DNA of 28,066 bases from Bacteroidales bacterium H3 (lineage in GTDB: Bacteria > Bacteroidota > Bacteroidia > Bacteroidales > Muribaculaceae): positions 1 to 28,066 of the forward strand of contig DAAN01000018.1 in assembly GCA_001701135.1 (NCBI GenBank), read 5' to 3'. This document shows, in pieces, positions 16,103 to 24,633 of the stretch. The notes beneath the pieces are model-generated. The model was not told where the DNA came from. It ran no database searches and worked only from the letters and a program-made list of their open reading frames with translations. Every line of letters starts with the position of its first letter. Position 1 is the first letter of the stretch. Both the position numbers and the translations under genes were made by a program.

Positions 16103-16822
16103 ATGGAAAACAATGCATGTGAATGTCGCTCGGGCTGGATGCGTCTGGCCGGGATGGGGCTTGTGGCCATTGGCATTTTCTTCGTGGGCCTCTTTATCAA
16201 GGCCGGTATCGACAACATGGCGTTTCGCGACCGCACGGTGACCGTGCGCGGTCTGGCCGAACGGCAGGTGCAGGCCGACTATGTCACCTGGCCCATGAGC
16301 TATAATGTGGCCGGCGACGACCTGGCCTCGCTCTACACCCAGATTTCAGGCTACAATGACATAATCGTGAAGTTCCTCACCTCCAACGGCATCGCGCGCG
16401 ACGAGGTTTCGGTGAACCCCCCCGACACCTACAATGCGCAGGCCAATCTCTACGGCAACCCCAATCTCCGCTATAAGTATTCGCTGACCTGCAACATCAC
16501 CGTAGCCACCACAAAGGTAGAGAAAGTGCGCCAGCTGCTCGACAAGCAGATGGATCTGCTCCGTCAGGGGGTGCCCGTCTCCAACGGCTATATCAACTAT
16601 GAATTCCGCGGACTCAACAACATCAAACCCGCCATGATAGCCGAGGCCACCAAGAACGCCCGCGAGGCCGCCCAGCAGTTCGCCAAAGACAGCGACTCGA
16701 AAGTCGGCAAGATGAAGACCGCCTCGCAAGGTCAGTTCTCTATCGATGACACCTCCAGCTCAACCCCCTTCACTAAAAATGTGCGCGTGGTTTCCACCAT
16801 CGTGTTCTATCTCGAAGACTAA
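16103..16822 (+). CDS. SIMPL-domain (DUF541) membrane-anchored protein
   Basis: This 239-residue protein has one N-terminal membrane helix (residues 14-33, GMGLVAIGIFFVGLFIKAGI) followed by a periplasmic SIMPL/DUF541 domain, starting with VTVRGLAERQVQADYVTWPM, a characteristic opening for this family, and closing with FTKNVRVVSTIVFYLED. Relatives in other bacteria are linked to oxidative stress defence or interact with signalling kinases; the molecular role is not settled. The start is supported by AAAGGA seven bases upstream of the ATG. It stands alone, divergent from gpmA and convergent with the threonine operon, from which it is separated by a strong hairpin at 16895-16923. Confidence 0.88.
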   Translation: MENNACECRSGWMRLAGMGLVAIGIFFVGLFIKAGIDNMAFRDRTVTVRGLAERQVQADYVTWPMSYNVAGDDLASLYTQISGYNDIIVKFLTSNGIARDEVSVNPPDTYNAQANLYGNPNLRYKYSLTCNITVATTKVEKVRQLLDKQMDLLRQGVPVSNGYINYEFRGLNNIKPAMIAEATKNAREAAQQFAKDSDSKVGKMKTASQGQFSIDDTSSSTPFTKNVRVVSTIVFYLED

Positions 16823-16894
16823 ACTCAAAAATGAGGGTTGTCATAATGGCTCATCTGAACCATTCTGACAGCACCCTCCCATCTGGATAAAACA

Positions 16895-16923
16895 GCGCTG
16901 TGTCAAGCATTTTGACACAGCGC
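16895..16923. terminator. Bidirectional terminator, threonine operon / SIMPL gene
   Basis: A 12-bp perfect stem (16895-16906 with 16912-16923) with a five-base loop lies between convergent stops at 16822 and 16949. On the minus strand it is followed by TGTTTTATCC, fitting termination of the threonine operon. A weaker hairpin at 16839-16870 (TGTCA/TGACA plus AATGG/CCATT) lies just beyond. Confidence 0.85.
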
Positions 16924-16948
16924 CGTTCTGTCATATATGATTATAATA

Positions 16949-18256
16949 TTATTGGCGGGCGAGCAGATAAGCCTTGAACGAGGCGAAATCGGGGGATACG
17001 GGATCGGCCTGCTTGGTGCCCTGCATGAAAGCGGCAAGGGGCGCGGGGATCGCGACCCCGGCACCGATTGCATCCTCCACCGTGTCCTTGAACTTGGCGG
17101 GATGGGCGGTTTCGAGGAATACACCGGTCTGACCCGGTTTAAGCTGTTCGGTGAGGGCACGGTAGGCGCAGGCGCCGTGAGGGTCGAGAGTATAGCCGTT
17201 GGCCTCATAGCAGTCGCGCATGGTCCGACGTATCTGCGCGTCGGTGTAGGTGCAGCCGCTGATCAGCCGGGCAATGGCGTCGTGATCCCCGCCGAAAAGA
17301 TCGATGATGCGGGCGAAATTGCTGGGATCGCCCACATCCATTGCGTTGGCTATGGTCTGCACACTCGCACGCGGCGAGTATTCACCCGTGAGCAGATACT
17401 GATAGAAAATATCGTTGGCATTGTTGGCTGCGATGAAGTGCTCCACGGGGAGTCCCATGCGCCATGCGAAAAGTCCGGCGGTGATGTTGCCGAAATTGCC
17501 CGAGGGGACGGCCACTACCATGTGGTCGGCGCGCCCCATGGCTTTCAGGCGCGCATAGGCGTTGAAATAGTAAAACGCCTGGGGGAGGAAACGGGCCACG
17601 TTGATGGAGTTGGCCGATGTGAGCACCATGCGGTCGCACAGCTCACGGTCCATAAACGCGCTTTTCACCAGCGCCTGGCAGTCGTCAAACACGCCGTCGA
17701 CCTCCACCGCGGTGATATTCTTGCCGAGGGTGGTGAACTGACACTCCTGGATGGGGCTGACCTTCCCCTTGGGGTAGAGCACATAGACATGGATGCCGTC
17801 GACACCGAGGAAACCGTTGGCGACAGCCGAGCCGGTGTCGCCGCTGGTGGCCACAAGCACATTCACCTCGCGGCCGCCGGTCTCCCGTCCGATGAAATAG
17901 CGGAGCAGACGCGCCATGAAGCGCGCGCCAACATCCTTGAATGCCAGCGTGGGGCCGTGGAACAGCTCGAGAGTGTAGATGTCGGGCGACACCGGCACCA
18001 CGGGAGCGTCAAACGACAGAGTGTCGCGGACGATCGACTCGATGTCGGCCGCGGGAATATCATCGCCGAAGAATGCCTCGGCCACTTTCACGGCAATATC
18101 CTGAAATGTCATGTTCTGGATATTGTCGAAAAATTCTTTGGGGAGCGGGCGGATCTCTTCGGGCATGAACAGACCGCGGTCGGCGGCCAGGCCCTTCACC
18201 ACGGCCTCCTGAAGGGTCACGTCGGGTGTGCTGTGATTGGTGCTGTAATATTTCAC
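16949..18256 (-). CDS. thrC: Threonine synthase
   Basis: This 435-residue PLP enzyme converts O-phosphohomoserine and water to threonine and phosphate, the last step of threonine synthesis. The N-terminal MKYYSTNHSTPDVTLQEAVVKGLA region is typical. The cofactor lysine is K107 in FHGPTLAFKDVGARF, and the phosphate-binding loop SGDTGSA follows. The length matches bacterial ThrC (about 430). It is the last gene of the leftward thrA-kinase-thrC operon, 95 bases after the preceding stop. That gap includes part of a short tandem repeat (18331-18350) and an A/T-rich stretch. Confidence 0.96.
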   Translation of the reverse strand: MKYYSTNHSTPDVTLQEAVVKGLAADRGLFMPEEIRPLPKEFFDNIQNMTFQDIAVKVAEAFFGDDIPAADIESIVRDTLSFDAPVVPVSPDIYTLELFHGPTLAFKDVGARFMARLLRYFIGRETGGREVNVLVATSGDTGSAVANGFLGVDGIHVYVLYPKGKVSPIQECQFTTLGKNITAVEVDGVFDDCQALVKSAFMDRELCDRMVLTSANSINVARFLPQAFYYFNAYARLKAMGRADHMVVAVPSGNFGNITAGLFAWRMGLPVEHFIAANNANDIFYQYLLTGEYSPRASVQTIANAMDVGDPSNFARIIDLFGGDHDAIARLISGCTYTDAQIRRTMRDCYEANGYTLDPHGACAYRALTEQLKPGQTGVFLETAHPAKFKDTVEDAIGAGVAIPAPLAAFMQGTKQADPVSPDFASFKAYLLARQ

Positions 18257-18330
18257 TTAAGTAACTTTTTCAAAAATTTTTATACTGACAGGTCTGCTTC
18301 TGAAAAAAACGAGGTCGCGGAACCGTTTCT

Positions 18331-18381
18331 GATTATTCGCACATGAACTCGTTATTCGCGCATGAACTCGCGCATGAACTC
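18331..18381. repeat. Tandem repeat spanning the stop codon
   Basis: Read on the minus strand, GAGTTCATGCGC occurs at 18381-18370 and again at 18369 onward, where it continues as GAGTTCATGCGCGAATAAC; a near-copy (GAGTTCATGTGCGAATAATC) follows at 18350-18331. The middle copy carries the TAA stop of the upstream gene, giving the repeated C-terminus MEFMREFMRE and a second stop-like copy beyond it. Confidence 0.85.
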
Positions 18382-19602
18382 CATGAGGCGGAGTGTGCCG
18401 TAGGCGCCGGCCGCGCACGATGCTTCGTCGAAGCGCTCCACTGCGTCGGGTTCGCCCCCGGGGGTGTAGATGGCAAAAGGCACAGGCTCGGCCAGGTGGA
18501 TTCGCATTTCCACCGGGGTGGGATGGTCGGGAAGAAGCGCCACACGCACCGGTTCATCCCAACGGGCAAGCTCCTCGAAAATTGGCCCGACCACGCGGCG
18601 GTCGAGATTCTCGATGGTGCTGAGCTTCAGGTCGAGATTGCCGTCGTGGCCCGCCTCGTCCGATGCCTCCACATGGAGAAAGACGAAATCCTCGTGGCGC
18701 AACGCCTCGAGCGCGGCGGCGGCCTTCCCCTCGTAGTTCGTGTCGGAGAGGCCGGTAGCTCCCTCCACATCCACAGGCTTAAGCCCGGCGTAGATGCCGA
18801 TACCGCGGATAAGATCCACGGCGGTGATCACGCTGCCGCTCTTCACCTGCGGATACATCTCGCCCAAAGTGAGCATGTGCGGACGGTAGCCCGGGCTCCA
18901 GGGCCATATCGAATTGGCCTCCGCCTCGCCTCGCCTGCGCCGCTCCACATTGAATGGATGTGCCGCAAGCAACTGCTGCGAACGGATAATGAGATCGTTG
19001 ATAAGATCGGCGGTTTCGGCGGCTGTCATGCGCCCTTCGAAAGGCGCGTCGGCGCTCTCGTCGGTGCCGTCGGGTTTCACCAGCAGGAGGCGCCACAGCT
19101 CGCCGGGATGGTCGTGGGGCGGCGCGCAGGCAATGTGCTTGTTACCACCGCGGATCACCAGCAGATGCCTGTAGTGGATTCCGGGGATAAACTGCACCCG
19201 CTCGCTGCCAAGATGCTCCTGCAGATAATTGATCAGCATGGTGCCCTGCTCAGTGTCGAGATGACCGCCATGGTGACTGACGATTTCGCCGGCATCGCCG
19301 AGAGTGACGATGTTGCAGCGGATGGCCATGTCGCCGGGTTGCATCTCATAGCCGATGCTGGCGGCTTCGAGCGGGCCGCGACCCTCGTATGACTGCGTCA
19401 GATCGTAGCCTAATATCGAGGTGTTGGCCACCTCGCTGCCGGGGTGGAACCCCTCGGGAATGGTCTGCAGCAGGCCGCAGCGCCCTTGCCGGGCCAGGAG
19501 GTCAAATGCCGGGGTGTCGGCGTGCTGTAAAAGTGTTTTTCCTCCGAGCGAGGCCACCGGGTGGTCGGCCATACCGTCGCCGAGGATTATGAGGTGTTTC
19601 AT
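18352..19602 (-). CDS. Proposed homoserine kinase of the phosphoglycerate mutase superfamily
   Basis: This 416-residue protein belongs to the cofactor-independent, archaeal-type phosphoglycerate mutase/alkaline phosphatase superfamily. Motifs: ILGDGMAD at the N-terminus (metal-binding Asp), EVANTSILGYD with a candidate phospho-serine, HVEASDEAGHDGN, and LLPDHPTPVE. A subgroup of this family that sits in threonine operons is known as the proposed homoserine kinase (TIGR02535), which would phosphorylate homoserine for threonine synthase. The context fits: it lies 20 bases after thrA and just before thrC, and no GHMP-type thrB is seen. A separate gpmA nearby makes a glycolytic role less necessary. 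The C-terminus is extended by a MREF repeat. ATG 19602 fits the family start. Confidence 0.85.
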   Translation of the reverse strand: MKHLIILGDGMADHPVASLGGKTLLQHADTPAFDLLARQGRCGLLQTIPEGFHPGSEVANTSILGYDLTQSYEGRGPLEAASIGYEMQPGDMAIRCNIVTLGDAGEIVSHHGGHLDTEQGTMLINYLQEHLGSERVQFIPGIHYRHLLVIRGGNKHIACAPPHDHPGELWRLLLVKPDGTDESADAPFEGRMTAAETADLINDLIIRSQQLLAAHPFNVERRRRGEAEANSIWPWSPGYRPHMLTLGEMYPQVKSGSVITAVDLIRGIGIYAGLKPVDVEGATGLSDTNYEGKAAAALEALRHEDFVFLHVEASDEAGHDGNLDLKLSTIENLDRRVVGPIFEELARWDEPVRVALLPDHPTPVEMRIHLAEPVPFAIYTPGGEPDAVERFDEASCAAGAYGTLRLMEFMREFMRE

Positions 19603-19622
19603 TGCGATGTTTCAGAGCTTGT

Positions 19623-22055
19623 TTAGTTGTTGGCCGTGGACATGATGTTGGAGAACACGCCGGCGGCGGTGACTGCGGCTCCGGCACCGTAGCCCTGGAT
19701 GAGCATCGGGAACTCGCGGTAGCGCTCGGTTGTGAGCATGACGATGTTGTTCGAGCCTTCGAGACCATAGAACGGGTGACGGGAATCGACAGCCTCGAGA
19801 CCTACACTCATCTTGCCATGCTCCATGCGGGCCACGAAGCGCCAGCGCTTACCCTCGGCCTCGAGCACTCGGCGGCGCGCCTCGAAATCGGCGTCGAGTT
19901 CGGGCAACCGCTTCCAGAACTCCTCTATGGAGCCGTCGAAAAATTCGCGGGGTATGAAAAGATGCTTTTCCACATCCTCCTGCTCGGCCCGGTAGCCGGC
20001 TTCGCGGGTGAGGATCACCAGTTTGCGCACCACATCCTGTCCGCTGAGGTCGATGCGGGGATCAGGCTCGCTGTAGCCATGCTCTTTGGCCAGCCGCACG
20101 GTCTCGGAGAAGGGCACTGTGGCCGACAGGGAATTGAAGATGAAGTTGAGGGTGCCGCTGAGCACAGCCTCGATTTTCAGGATCTTGTCGCCCGACGAGA
20201 TCAGGTCGTTGATGGTGCCGATGATGGGGAGGCCGGCACCTACGTTGGTCTCGAACAGATACTTTATGCCGCGGCGCAGCGCGGTGTCCTTAAGCGAGCG
20301 GTAGGTGGAATAGTGGCTTGAGGCCGCCACCTTGTTGGCCGCCACCACCGATATGTTGTGATCGAGCAGCGCCTGGTAAAGCTCCGCCACATCCTTGCTG
20401 GCGGTGCAGTCCACAAACACGCTGTTGAATATGTTCATGCCGATGATTTCGTCGCGCAGATGGTTTACGTTGCTGTCGCCGCTGGCGTCGAGCTGCTCGC
20501 GCCAGTTGCTCAGATCGAGTCCTTCGCGGCGGAACAAGGCCTTGTGGCTCGAGGCTATGCCCACCACGTTGAGTTTCAGTCGGTGGGTGTGCATCAGCTT
20601 CTCCTGCTGGCTGCGCAGCTGCTCTATGAGCATGCCGCCAACGGTGCCCACTCCGCAAAGAAACAGGTTAAGCTCCTTGTATTCGCTCAGGAAGAATGAA
20701 TCATGGAGCACATTGAGCGACTTGCGCAGGAAATTGCCCGGAACCACAAATGAAATATTGGTCTCGCTGGCGCCCTGCGCGCAAGCGATGACACTGATGC
20801 CGCTGCGTCCGAGCGTGCCGAAGAGCTTGCCTGCGATGCCGGGCGAATGCTTCATGTTCTCGCCCACGATGGCGACAGTGGCAAGGCCGCTCTCCACATG
20901 CATGGGAAACATGGCGCCCTCCTCGATCTCTTTGGCAAACTCCCGGTCGAGCACCGCGATGGCCTCGGCGGCATCCTGATCGCGCACACCGATAGAGGTG
21001 GAGTTCTCCGACGATGCCTGGCTGACCATGAACACCGAAATGCCGTTGTCGGCCAGAGCGGAGAAGATGCGGCGGTTCACGCCGATCACACCCACCATCG
21101 ACAGGCCGGTGACGGTGATCAGCGAAGTGCCGCTGATGCTCGATATACCTTTGATGGGCTTGCGGTCCTCGCGGGGCTTGGCACTGATCACGGTGCCGGG
21201 GTCGGAGGGATTGAAAGTGTTCTTTACAAGGATGGGGATATTCTTGACGCAGACGGGGTAGATGGTGGGGGGATAAACCACTTTAGCGCCGAAATTGCAC
21301 AGCTCCATCGCCTCCACATAGCTCAGCGAGGGGATGGTGTAAGCGGTGGAGATCACACGCGGGTCGGCCGTCATGAATCCGTTCACATCGGTCCAGATCT
21401 CCAGCGCCTCGGCATCGAGGGCGGCGGCGATGACCGACGCGGTGTAGTCGCTGCCGCCACGGCCGAGATTGGTGGTTTCGTCGGTGATTTCATCGGCGCT
21501 GATGAATCCCGGCACCACATGGATGGCGGCCTCGTCGCCGATGTTGCCAAACTCCCTGCGCACCAGCTGACGGGTGAGATCGCTGTCGAGTTCGGGATGC
21601 CCGTGCTTGCGGTGGGTCTTGATGAAATCGCGTGAATCATGGAGCACACTGCCTTCGATGAGTGTGCTCACGATAATGCTACTCAGACGTTCGCCATAGC
21701 TCACGATCGCGGCAAGAGTCTTGTCGCTGAGATCGCCGATAAGGCTCACACCCTGATATATGGAAGCCAGCTGGGTGAGAAGGGCGTCGACACGCTCCAT
21801 GCAGAGGTCGCGCCCCGTGGTAATGACTTCGCCAATAATGCCGTGATGGCGGTTTTCTATCTGTTTGAACTCCGGCTTGTAGTCGTCGCTGCGGGTGGCA
21901 GCGATGCGGGCCGTCTTTATCAGCATGTCGGTCACGCCCCCTAAGGCGCTCACCACCACCACGGTGGGCCGCTGCTGCTCCTCAACAATTTTGCGGAGGT
22001 TGAGGATTCCTTTTGCGGAACCTACGGATGTTCCGCCAAATTTCAATACTTTCAT
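19623..22055 (-). CDS. thrA: Bifunctional aspartokinase / homoserine dehydrogenase
   Basis: This 810-residue cytoplasmic enzyme catalyses the first and third steps from aspartate to threonine. The aspartokinase domain (residues 1-about 290) opens with KVLKFGGTSVGSAKGI. Two ACT-type regulatory domains lie at about 310-460 (VTGLSMVGVIGVNRRIFSAL). The dehydrogenase domain (about 465-810) has a nucleotide-binding GVGTVGG and the SGTLNFIFNSL motif. The length and order match E. coli ThrA (820), so feedback inhibition by threonine is likely. It is first in the operon. The 53-base leader from the predicted promoter shows no threonine-rich leader peptide or attenuator, so regulation may be mainly allosteric. 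Confidence 0.96.
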   Translation of the reverse strand: MKVLKFGGTSVGSAKGILNLRKIVEEQQRPTVVVVSALGGVTDMLIKTARIAATRSDDYKPEFKQIENRHHGIIGEVITTGRDLCMERVDALLTQLASIYQGVSLIGDLSDKTLAAIVSYGERLSSIIVSTLIEGSVLHDSRDFIKTHRKHGHPELDSDLTRQLVRREFGNIGDEAAIHVVPGFISADEITDETTNLGRGGSDYTASVIAAALDAEALEIWTDVNGFMTADPRVISTAYTIPSLSYVEAMELCNFGAKVVYPPTIYPVCVKNIPILVKNTFNPSDPGTVISAKPREDRKPIKGISSISGTSLITVTGLSMVGVIGVNRRIFSALADNGISVFMVSQASSENSTSIGVRDQDAAEAIAVLDREFAKEIEEGAMFPMHVESGLATVAIVGENMKHSPGIAGKLFGTLGRSGISVIACAQGASETNISFVVPGNFLRKSLNVLHDSFFLSEYKELNLFLCGVGTVGGMLIEQLRSQQEKLMHTHRLKLNVVGIASSHKALFRREGLDLSNWREQLDASGDSNVNHLRDEIIGMNIFNSVFVDCTASKDVAELYQALLDHNISVVAANKVAASSHYSTYRSLKDTALRRGIKYLFETNVGAGLPIIGTINDLISSGDKILKIEAVLSGTLNFIFNSLSATVPFSETVRLAKEHGYSEPDPRIDLSGQDVVRKLVILTREAGYRAEQEDVEKHLFIPREFFDGSIEEFWKRLPELDADFEARRRVLEAEGKRWRFVARMEHGKMSVGLEAVDSRHPFYGLEGSNNIVMLTTERYREFPMLIQGYGAGAAVTAAGVFSNIMSTANN

Positions 22056-22114
22056 CTGAGTACAAAATATGTTTTAAAGCAAGACTATACAACAGCCTTT
22101 CACGCTTTACGGGG

Positions 22115-22122
22115 CAAAATTA
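22115..22122 (-). promoter_or_regulatory. -7 element of the threonine operon
   Basis: TAATTTTG on the minus strand matches TAnnTTTG. A TTGG lies about 19 bases further upstream as a possible -33 box. Transcripts would start near 22108, giving a leader of about 53 bases. Confidence 0.6.
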
Positions 22123-22336
22123 AAGATTTTTTCAATAACAACCAATCTTTTTTGGGGATTGAAAGCGCGTCGGCGTTAAAAATAGTTAATAATAACGATT
22201 TCTCTCCGTTTACTTCAATTCTCGCCATTTTTCGCCTGCCGCAGTCAGCCGGTAATCCCTTTTCCGGCGGCCCGGTTTTGCAGCGCCAACAGTTAAAAAT
22301 TCAAAAAAAAAAACAACAAATGCAAAAATTTTATAT

Positions 22337-22344
22337 TACTTTTG
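22337..22344 (+). promoter_or_regulatory. -7 element of the exported-protein cluster
   Basis: TACTTTTG matches TAnnTTTG and lies 103 bases before the ATG at 22447. No clear -33 TTTG box is seen, only A/T-rich sequence. Confidence 0.5.
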
Positions 22345-22446
22345 CAGCAACTACAACAGATCCCCGGGAGACGCCATAGCCCGGCGCTCCTCTTAATCCT
22401 TATAATAAAAAAGTTGCGCCCGACACACACAAGAGGGCACAGTGCA

Positions 22447-22959
22447 ATGAAGAAAGTATTTTTAGCTCTGGCTGCTCTGGTGCTCGCAGGCACCGCCGCC
22501 TACGCGCAGAAGAAATCCAATCTTGGCGAAGTAATGTTTCAGGAAGCAAGTGCCCGCGAAGCTTCGCCCACAGTAAACTTCTTCGTGTTCCCCCAGATCT
22601 GCGACCTGCAGATGCTCTCCAACCAGCGCGAAGACTACGGCCCCTACGACTTCCCTATGGCAAAAGACCTCAGCACCCTCACAAACCAGGAGCTTGAAAA
22701 CGTGAAGACACGTGCACTGCAGAAAGCATGCGCCCTGGCCGGTGCCGACCTCATGCTCGAGCCTTTCTACACCTCCACAGTCTACGACAAAGACAACCGC
22801 GTAATCTGGGTATCAATCTCAGGTTTCCCCGCAAAATATACCAATTTCCGCTCTCTGGCCGAGAAGGATATTCTCATGCTCCAGAAGCTTTACCCCAACG
22901 GCATCCCCACCAACAACGCCGAAAACATCATCACAGCCGCCGATCAGGGCGCGAAATAA
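22447..22959 (+). CDS. Exported protein of unknown function
   Basis: This 170-residue protein begins with a clear signal peptide (MKKVFLALAALVLAGTAAYA, cleavage near residue 20). The ATG at 22447 is chosen because the open frame further upstream lacks any signal sequence. There is no lipobox cysteine, so it is probably periplasmic. The core contains LQKACALAGADLMLEPFYT and VSISGFPAKYTNFR, a pattern I have met in short uncharacterised Bacteroidales envelope proteins, but I cannot name a family. It is first in a three-gene rightward unit, 44 bases before a small beta-barrel gene, suggesting an outer-membrane-related job. Confidence 0.75.
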   Translation: MKKVFLALAALVLAGTAAYAQKKSNLGEVMFQEASAREASPTVNFFVFPQICDLQMLSNQREDYGPYDFPMAKDLSTLTNQELENVKTRALQKACALAGADLMLEPFYTSTVYDKDNRVIWVSISGFPAKYTNFRSLAEKDILMLQKLYPNGIPTNNAENIITAADQGAK

Positions 22960-23003
22960 GCAACCAATTTTATCTTTAATACAAATCTTTACAACTCAAC
23001 AAC

Positions 23004-23648
23004 ATGAAAAAGATTGCATTACTCCTTACCGCACTGGTAATGTGCGTAGCCGCTCAGGCTCAGGTACGCACCAGCCGCACTTTCGTAAAGCAGAAAGCCA
23101 ACATGGAATGGATCATCCGTGCAGGCCTTAACATCAACCACCTGGCCGGTTTCGAAGGTGGCGAAGGTGTGAAAATCGGCAGCCGCGCCGGTTTCGACGT
23201 TGACTTCGGTTTCAACCGCTACTTCAACAACTCCAACCTCTACTGGGGCATGGAACTCGGTCTCAACTCACGCGGCGGCTCTGTTGGCGTTGATGAAGAA
23301 AAATTCAAAATGGCCGGTTACAATGTGAAATATTCTCCTTTCACAATCGGTTACAAGTTCCCCGTTGCCGACGGCATCAAGATCGATCCCCACTTCGGCG
23401 TTTACGCTTCCTACGACTTCGCTACCTCGATGAAATTTGACGACGGCGAAGAATCCTACGATGTGAAGGACTACATGGACTTCGACAACAAGTACGACGT
23501 AGGCATCCAGATCGGCGCCGGCATCTGGTACCAGCGCTTCAACCTCGACCTCATGTATGTCCGCGGCTTCATCAACGCTTTCGACAGCTACGGCATGGAA
23601 GGCGGCAAGACCAGCAACTTCGAGATCCGTCTCGGTGTAGCTTTCTAA
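23004..23648 (+). CDS. Small outer-membrane beta-barrel protein
   Basis: This 214-residue protein has a signal peptide (MKKIALLLTALVMCVAAQAQ) and a body of alternating aromatic/hydrophobic beta-strands, for example FDVDFGFNRYF, LYWGMELGLN, FTIGYKF, IDPHFGVYASYDF and YDVGIQIGAGIWYQRFNLDLMYVRGF. It ends in phenylalanine (RLGVAF), the usual signal for barrel insertion. The size and strand number suggest an eight-stranded barrel of the PorT/OMP_b-brl type common in Bacteroidetes. Acidic inserts (FDDGEESYDVKDYMD) are probably surface loops. It is the middle gene of the cluster, so the proteins on either side may assist or accompany it. The specific role, whether adhesion, transport or structure, cannot be told. 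Confidence 0.82.
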   Translation: MKKIALLLTALVMCVAAQAQVRTSRTFVKQKANMEWIIRAGLNINHLAGFEGGEGVKIGSRAGFDVDFGFNRYFNNSNLYWGMELGLNSRGGSVGVDEEKFKMAGYNVKYSPFTIGYKFPVADGIKIDPHFGVYASYDFATSMKFDDGEESYDVKDYMDFDNKYDVGIQIGAGIWYQRFNLDLMYVRGFINAFDSYGMEGGKTSNFEIRLGVAF

Positions 23649-23667
23649 ATAACGCTCTCATCCGAAC

Positions 23668-24465
23668 ATGCTCCGCAAAGTATTGTTCACACTCATGACG
23701 CTGACCTGGCTGGGCGCGTCGGCCGGATTCCCGATGTTCAAAAAAGACAAAAAGCCCGAGGTTTCTCTCGTGGAATACATCGAATCCAAGGCCGCCGACA
23801 CGCCCGACCAGGTCGACGGCGTGAAAATATTCCTACCCGGCGCTGCTGACGGCGACGAAAAAACCATCTGGATCAAAGGATCCCTACCCCTGAAAGGCAA
23901 CAGCGCCATGCAGGCATTTGCCGCCGCGTTCATTGCCGCTCCGGGGATGATCAATCCCGAAACCGACGAAATCTCCGACCTCAACGTCGACGACCGCAGT
24001 TTCGTGGTAAACCGGGTGGTGCGCCAAGGCGAATACGCAGGCTCGCAGACATTCCGCTACCCTACGCTGTTCTCCTTTGAAGATGGCAAGATGAACTTCA
24101 CTTCCTACGACATTCTTGTCGAATACAAGGAAAAAGGCATCCTGCCCCGCAAAATCGACATCAGCAAGCTCAAACCCGCCACAAACAGCCGCCATGCCGA
24201 GCTGCTCGACTCCATCACGCTGTGCAACTCCAGGTTTGTCGACAACATGCGGAAAGCAATCCTCAATGCCGACAAAATCACCATCACCCACTGGCCCGAA
24301 ATCAAGGAGGGCCGCGTGGTCAAAGGGATGAACCCTGCCGAGGTGCGCATGATCGGAGGCATGCCCCGCAGCGAAAACAAGACCGGCAACCGCATCCAGT
24401 GGATGTTCTCCAACGATTTTATCGTTATTTTCGAGAATGGCGTTGTGGTGAAAGTCCTACAGTAA
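23668..24465 (+). CDS. Exported protein, DUF4468-like with possible BamE-like end
   Basis: This 265-residue protein has a signal peptide (MLRKVLFTLMTLTWLGASAG). The central part (residues about 45-170), with MQAFAAAFIAA, FVVNRVVRQGEYAG and MNFTSYDILVEYKEKG, loosely resembles DUF4468-type domains of Bacteroidales. The last 45 residues (KGMNPAEVRMIGGMPRSENK, WMFSNDFIVIFENGVVVKVLQ) follow the pattern of BamE/SmpA-type small lipoprotein domains, in which a G-M-x-x-x-E-V-x-x-x-x-G-x-P turn precedes two beta strands; this is a suggestion, not a firm call. It lies 20 bases after the beta-barrel gene and ends before a strong terminator, so it is the last gene of the unit. Function unknown. Confidence 0.72.
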   Translation: MLRKVLFTLMTLTWLGASAGFPMFKKDKKPEVSLVEYIESKAADTPDQVDGVKIFLPGAADGDEKTIWIKGSLPLKGNSAMQAFAAAFIAAPGMINPETDEISDLNVDDRSFVVNRVVRQGEYAGSQTFRYPTLFSFEDGKMNFTSYDILVEYKEKGILPRKIDISKLKPATNSRHAELLDSITLCNSRFVDNMRKAILNADKITITHWPEIKEGRVVKGMNPAEVRMIGGMPRSENKTGNRIQWMFSNDFIVIFENGVVVKVLQ

Positions 24466-24485
24466 ATTCTCTCTATCGACCCAAC

Positions 24486-24530
24486 AAAAGAGGGTGTATC
24501 AAAATTCATTTTTTGGTACACCCTCTTTTT
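24486..24530 (+). terminator. Terminator of the exported-protein cluster
   Basis: A 13-bp stem (24486-24498 with 24517-24529) with flanking A and T runs lies 20 bases after the stop at 24465. The A-run on the left also makes it capable of leftward termination. Confidence 0.9.
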
Positions 24531-24561
24531 TAGACCGGTGGGTTGTAGGGAGGCGGTTTGT

Positions 24562-24585
24562 GGGGCGGCGGTTTTCTAACCGCCG
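24562..24585. repeat. Dispersed GC hairpin repeat, copy 1
   Basis: An eight-base stem CGGCGGTT/AACCGCCG (24566-24573 with 24578-24585) has a TTCT loop. Nineteen bases (24562-24580) match the window's last 19 bases (28048-28066) at 16 positions, and one of the changes is compensated on the opposite side of the stem. Confidence 0.65.
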
Positions 24586-24600
24586 TATAACTTATATAAA

Positions 24601-24633
24601 AGACGGTGGTTTTCAGAACCGCCGTCTTTTTTG
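24601..24633 (+). terminator. Second hairpin-plus-T-run terminator
   Basis: AGACGGTGGTT (24601-24611) pairs with AACCGCCGTCT (24617-24627), with one G-T pair, followed by TTTTTTG. The stem sequence resembles the hairpin repeat just upstream. The T-run lies directly before the promoter of the next gene. Confidence 0.75.

Larger units (their letters stand above)
22056..22446. other. Divergent control region, thrA / envelope cluster
   Basis: 391 bases with no gene. The left part holds the thrA promoter (22115-22122) and the right part the promoter of the exported-protein cluster (22337-22344). Between them is a mixed stretch with an A-run at about 22303-22313. I do not accept the open frame starting at 22342 as the true start of the next gene, because the first 35 codons lack a signal sequence. 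Confidence 0.5.

Noticed and set aside
16937..18346. Long plus-strand open frame of 469 codons
   Set aside because: It lies entirely opposite thrC, whose product has all family motifs. The antisense product is rich in His/Gly/Val with no recognisable family, typical of a GC-rich shadow frame.
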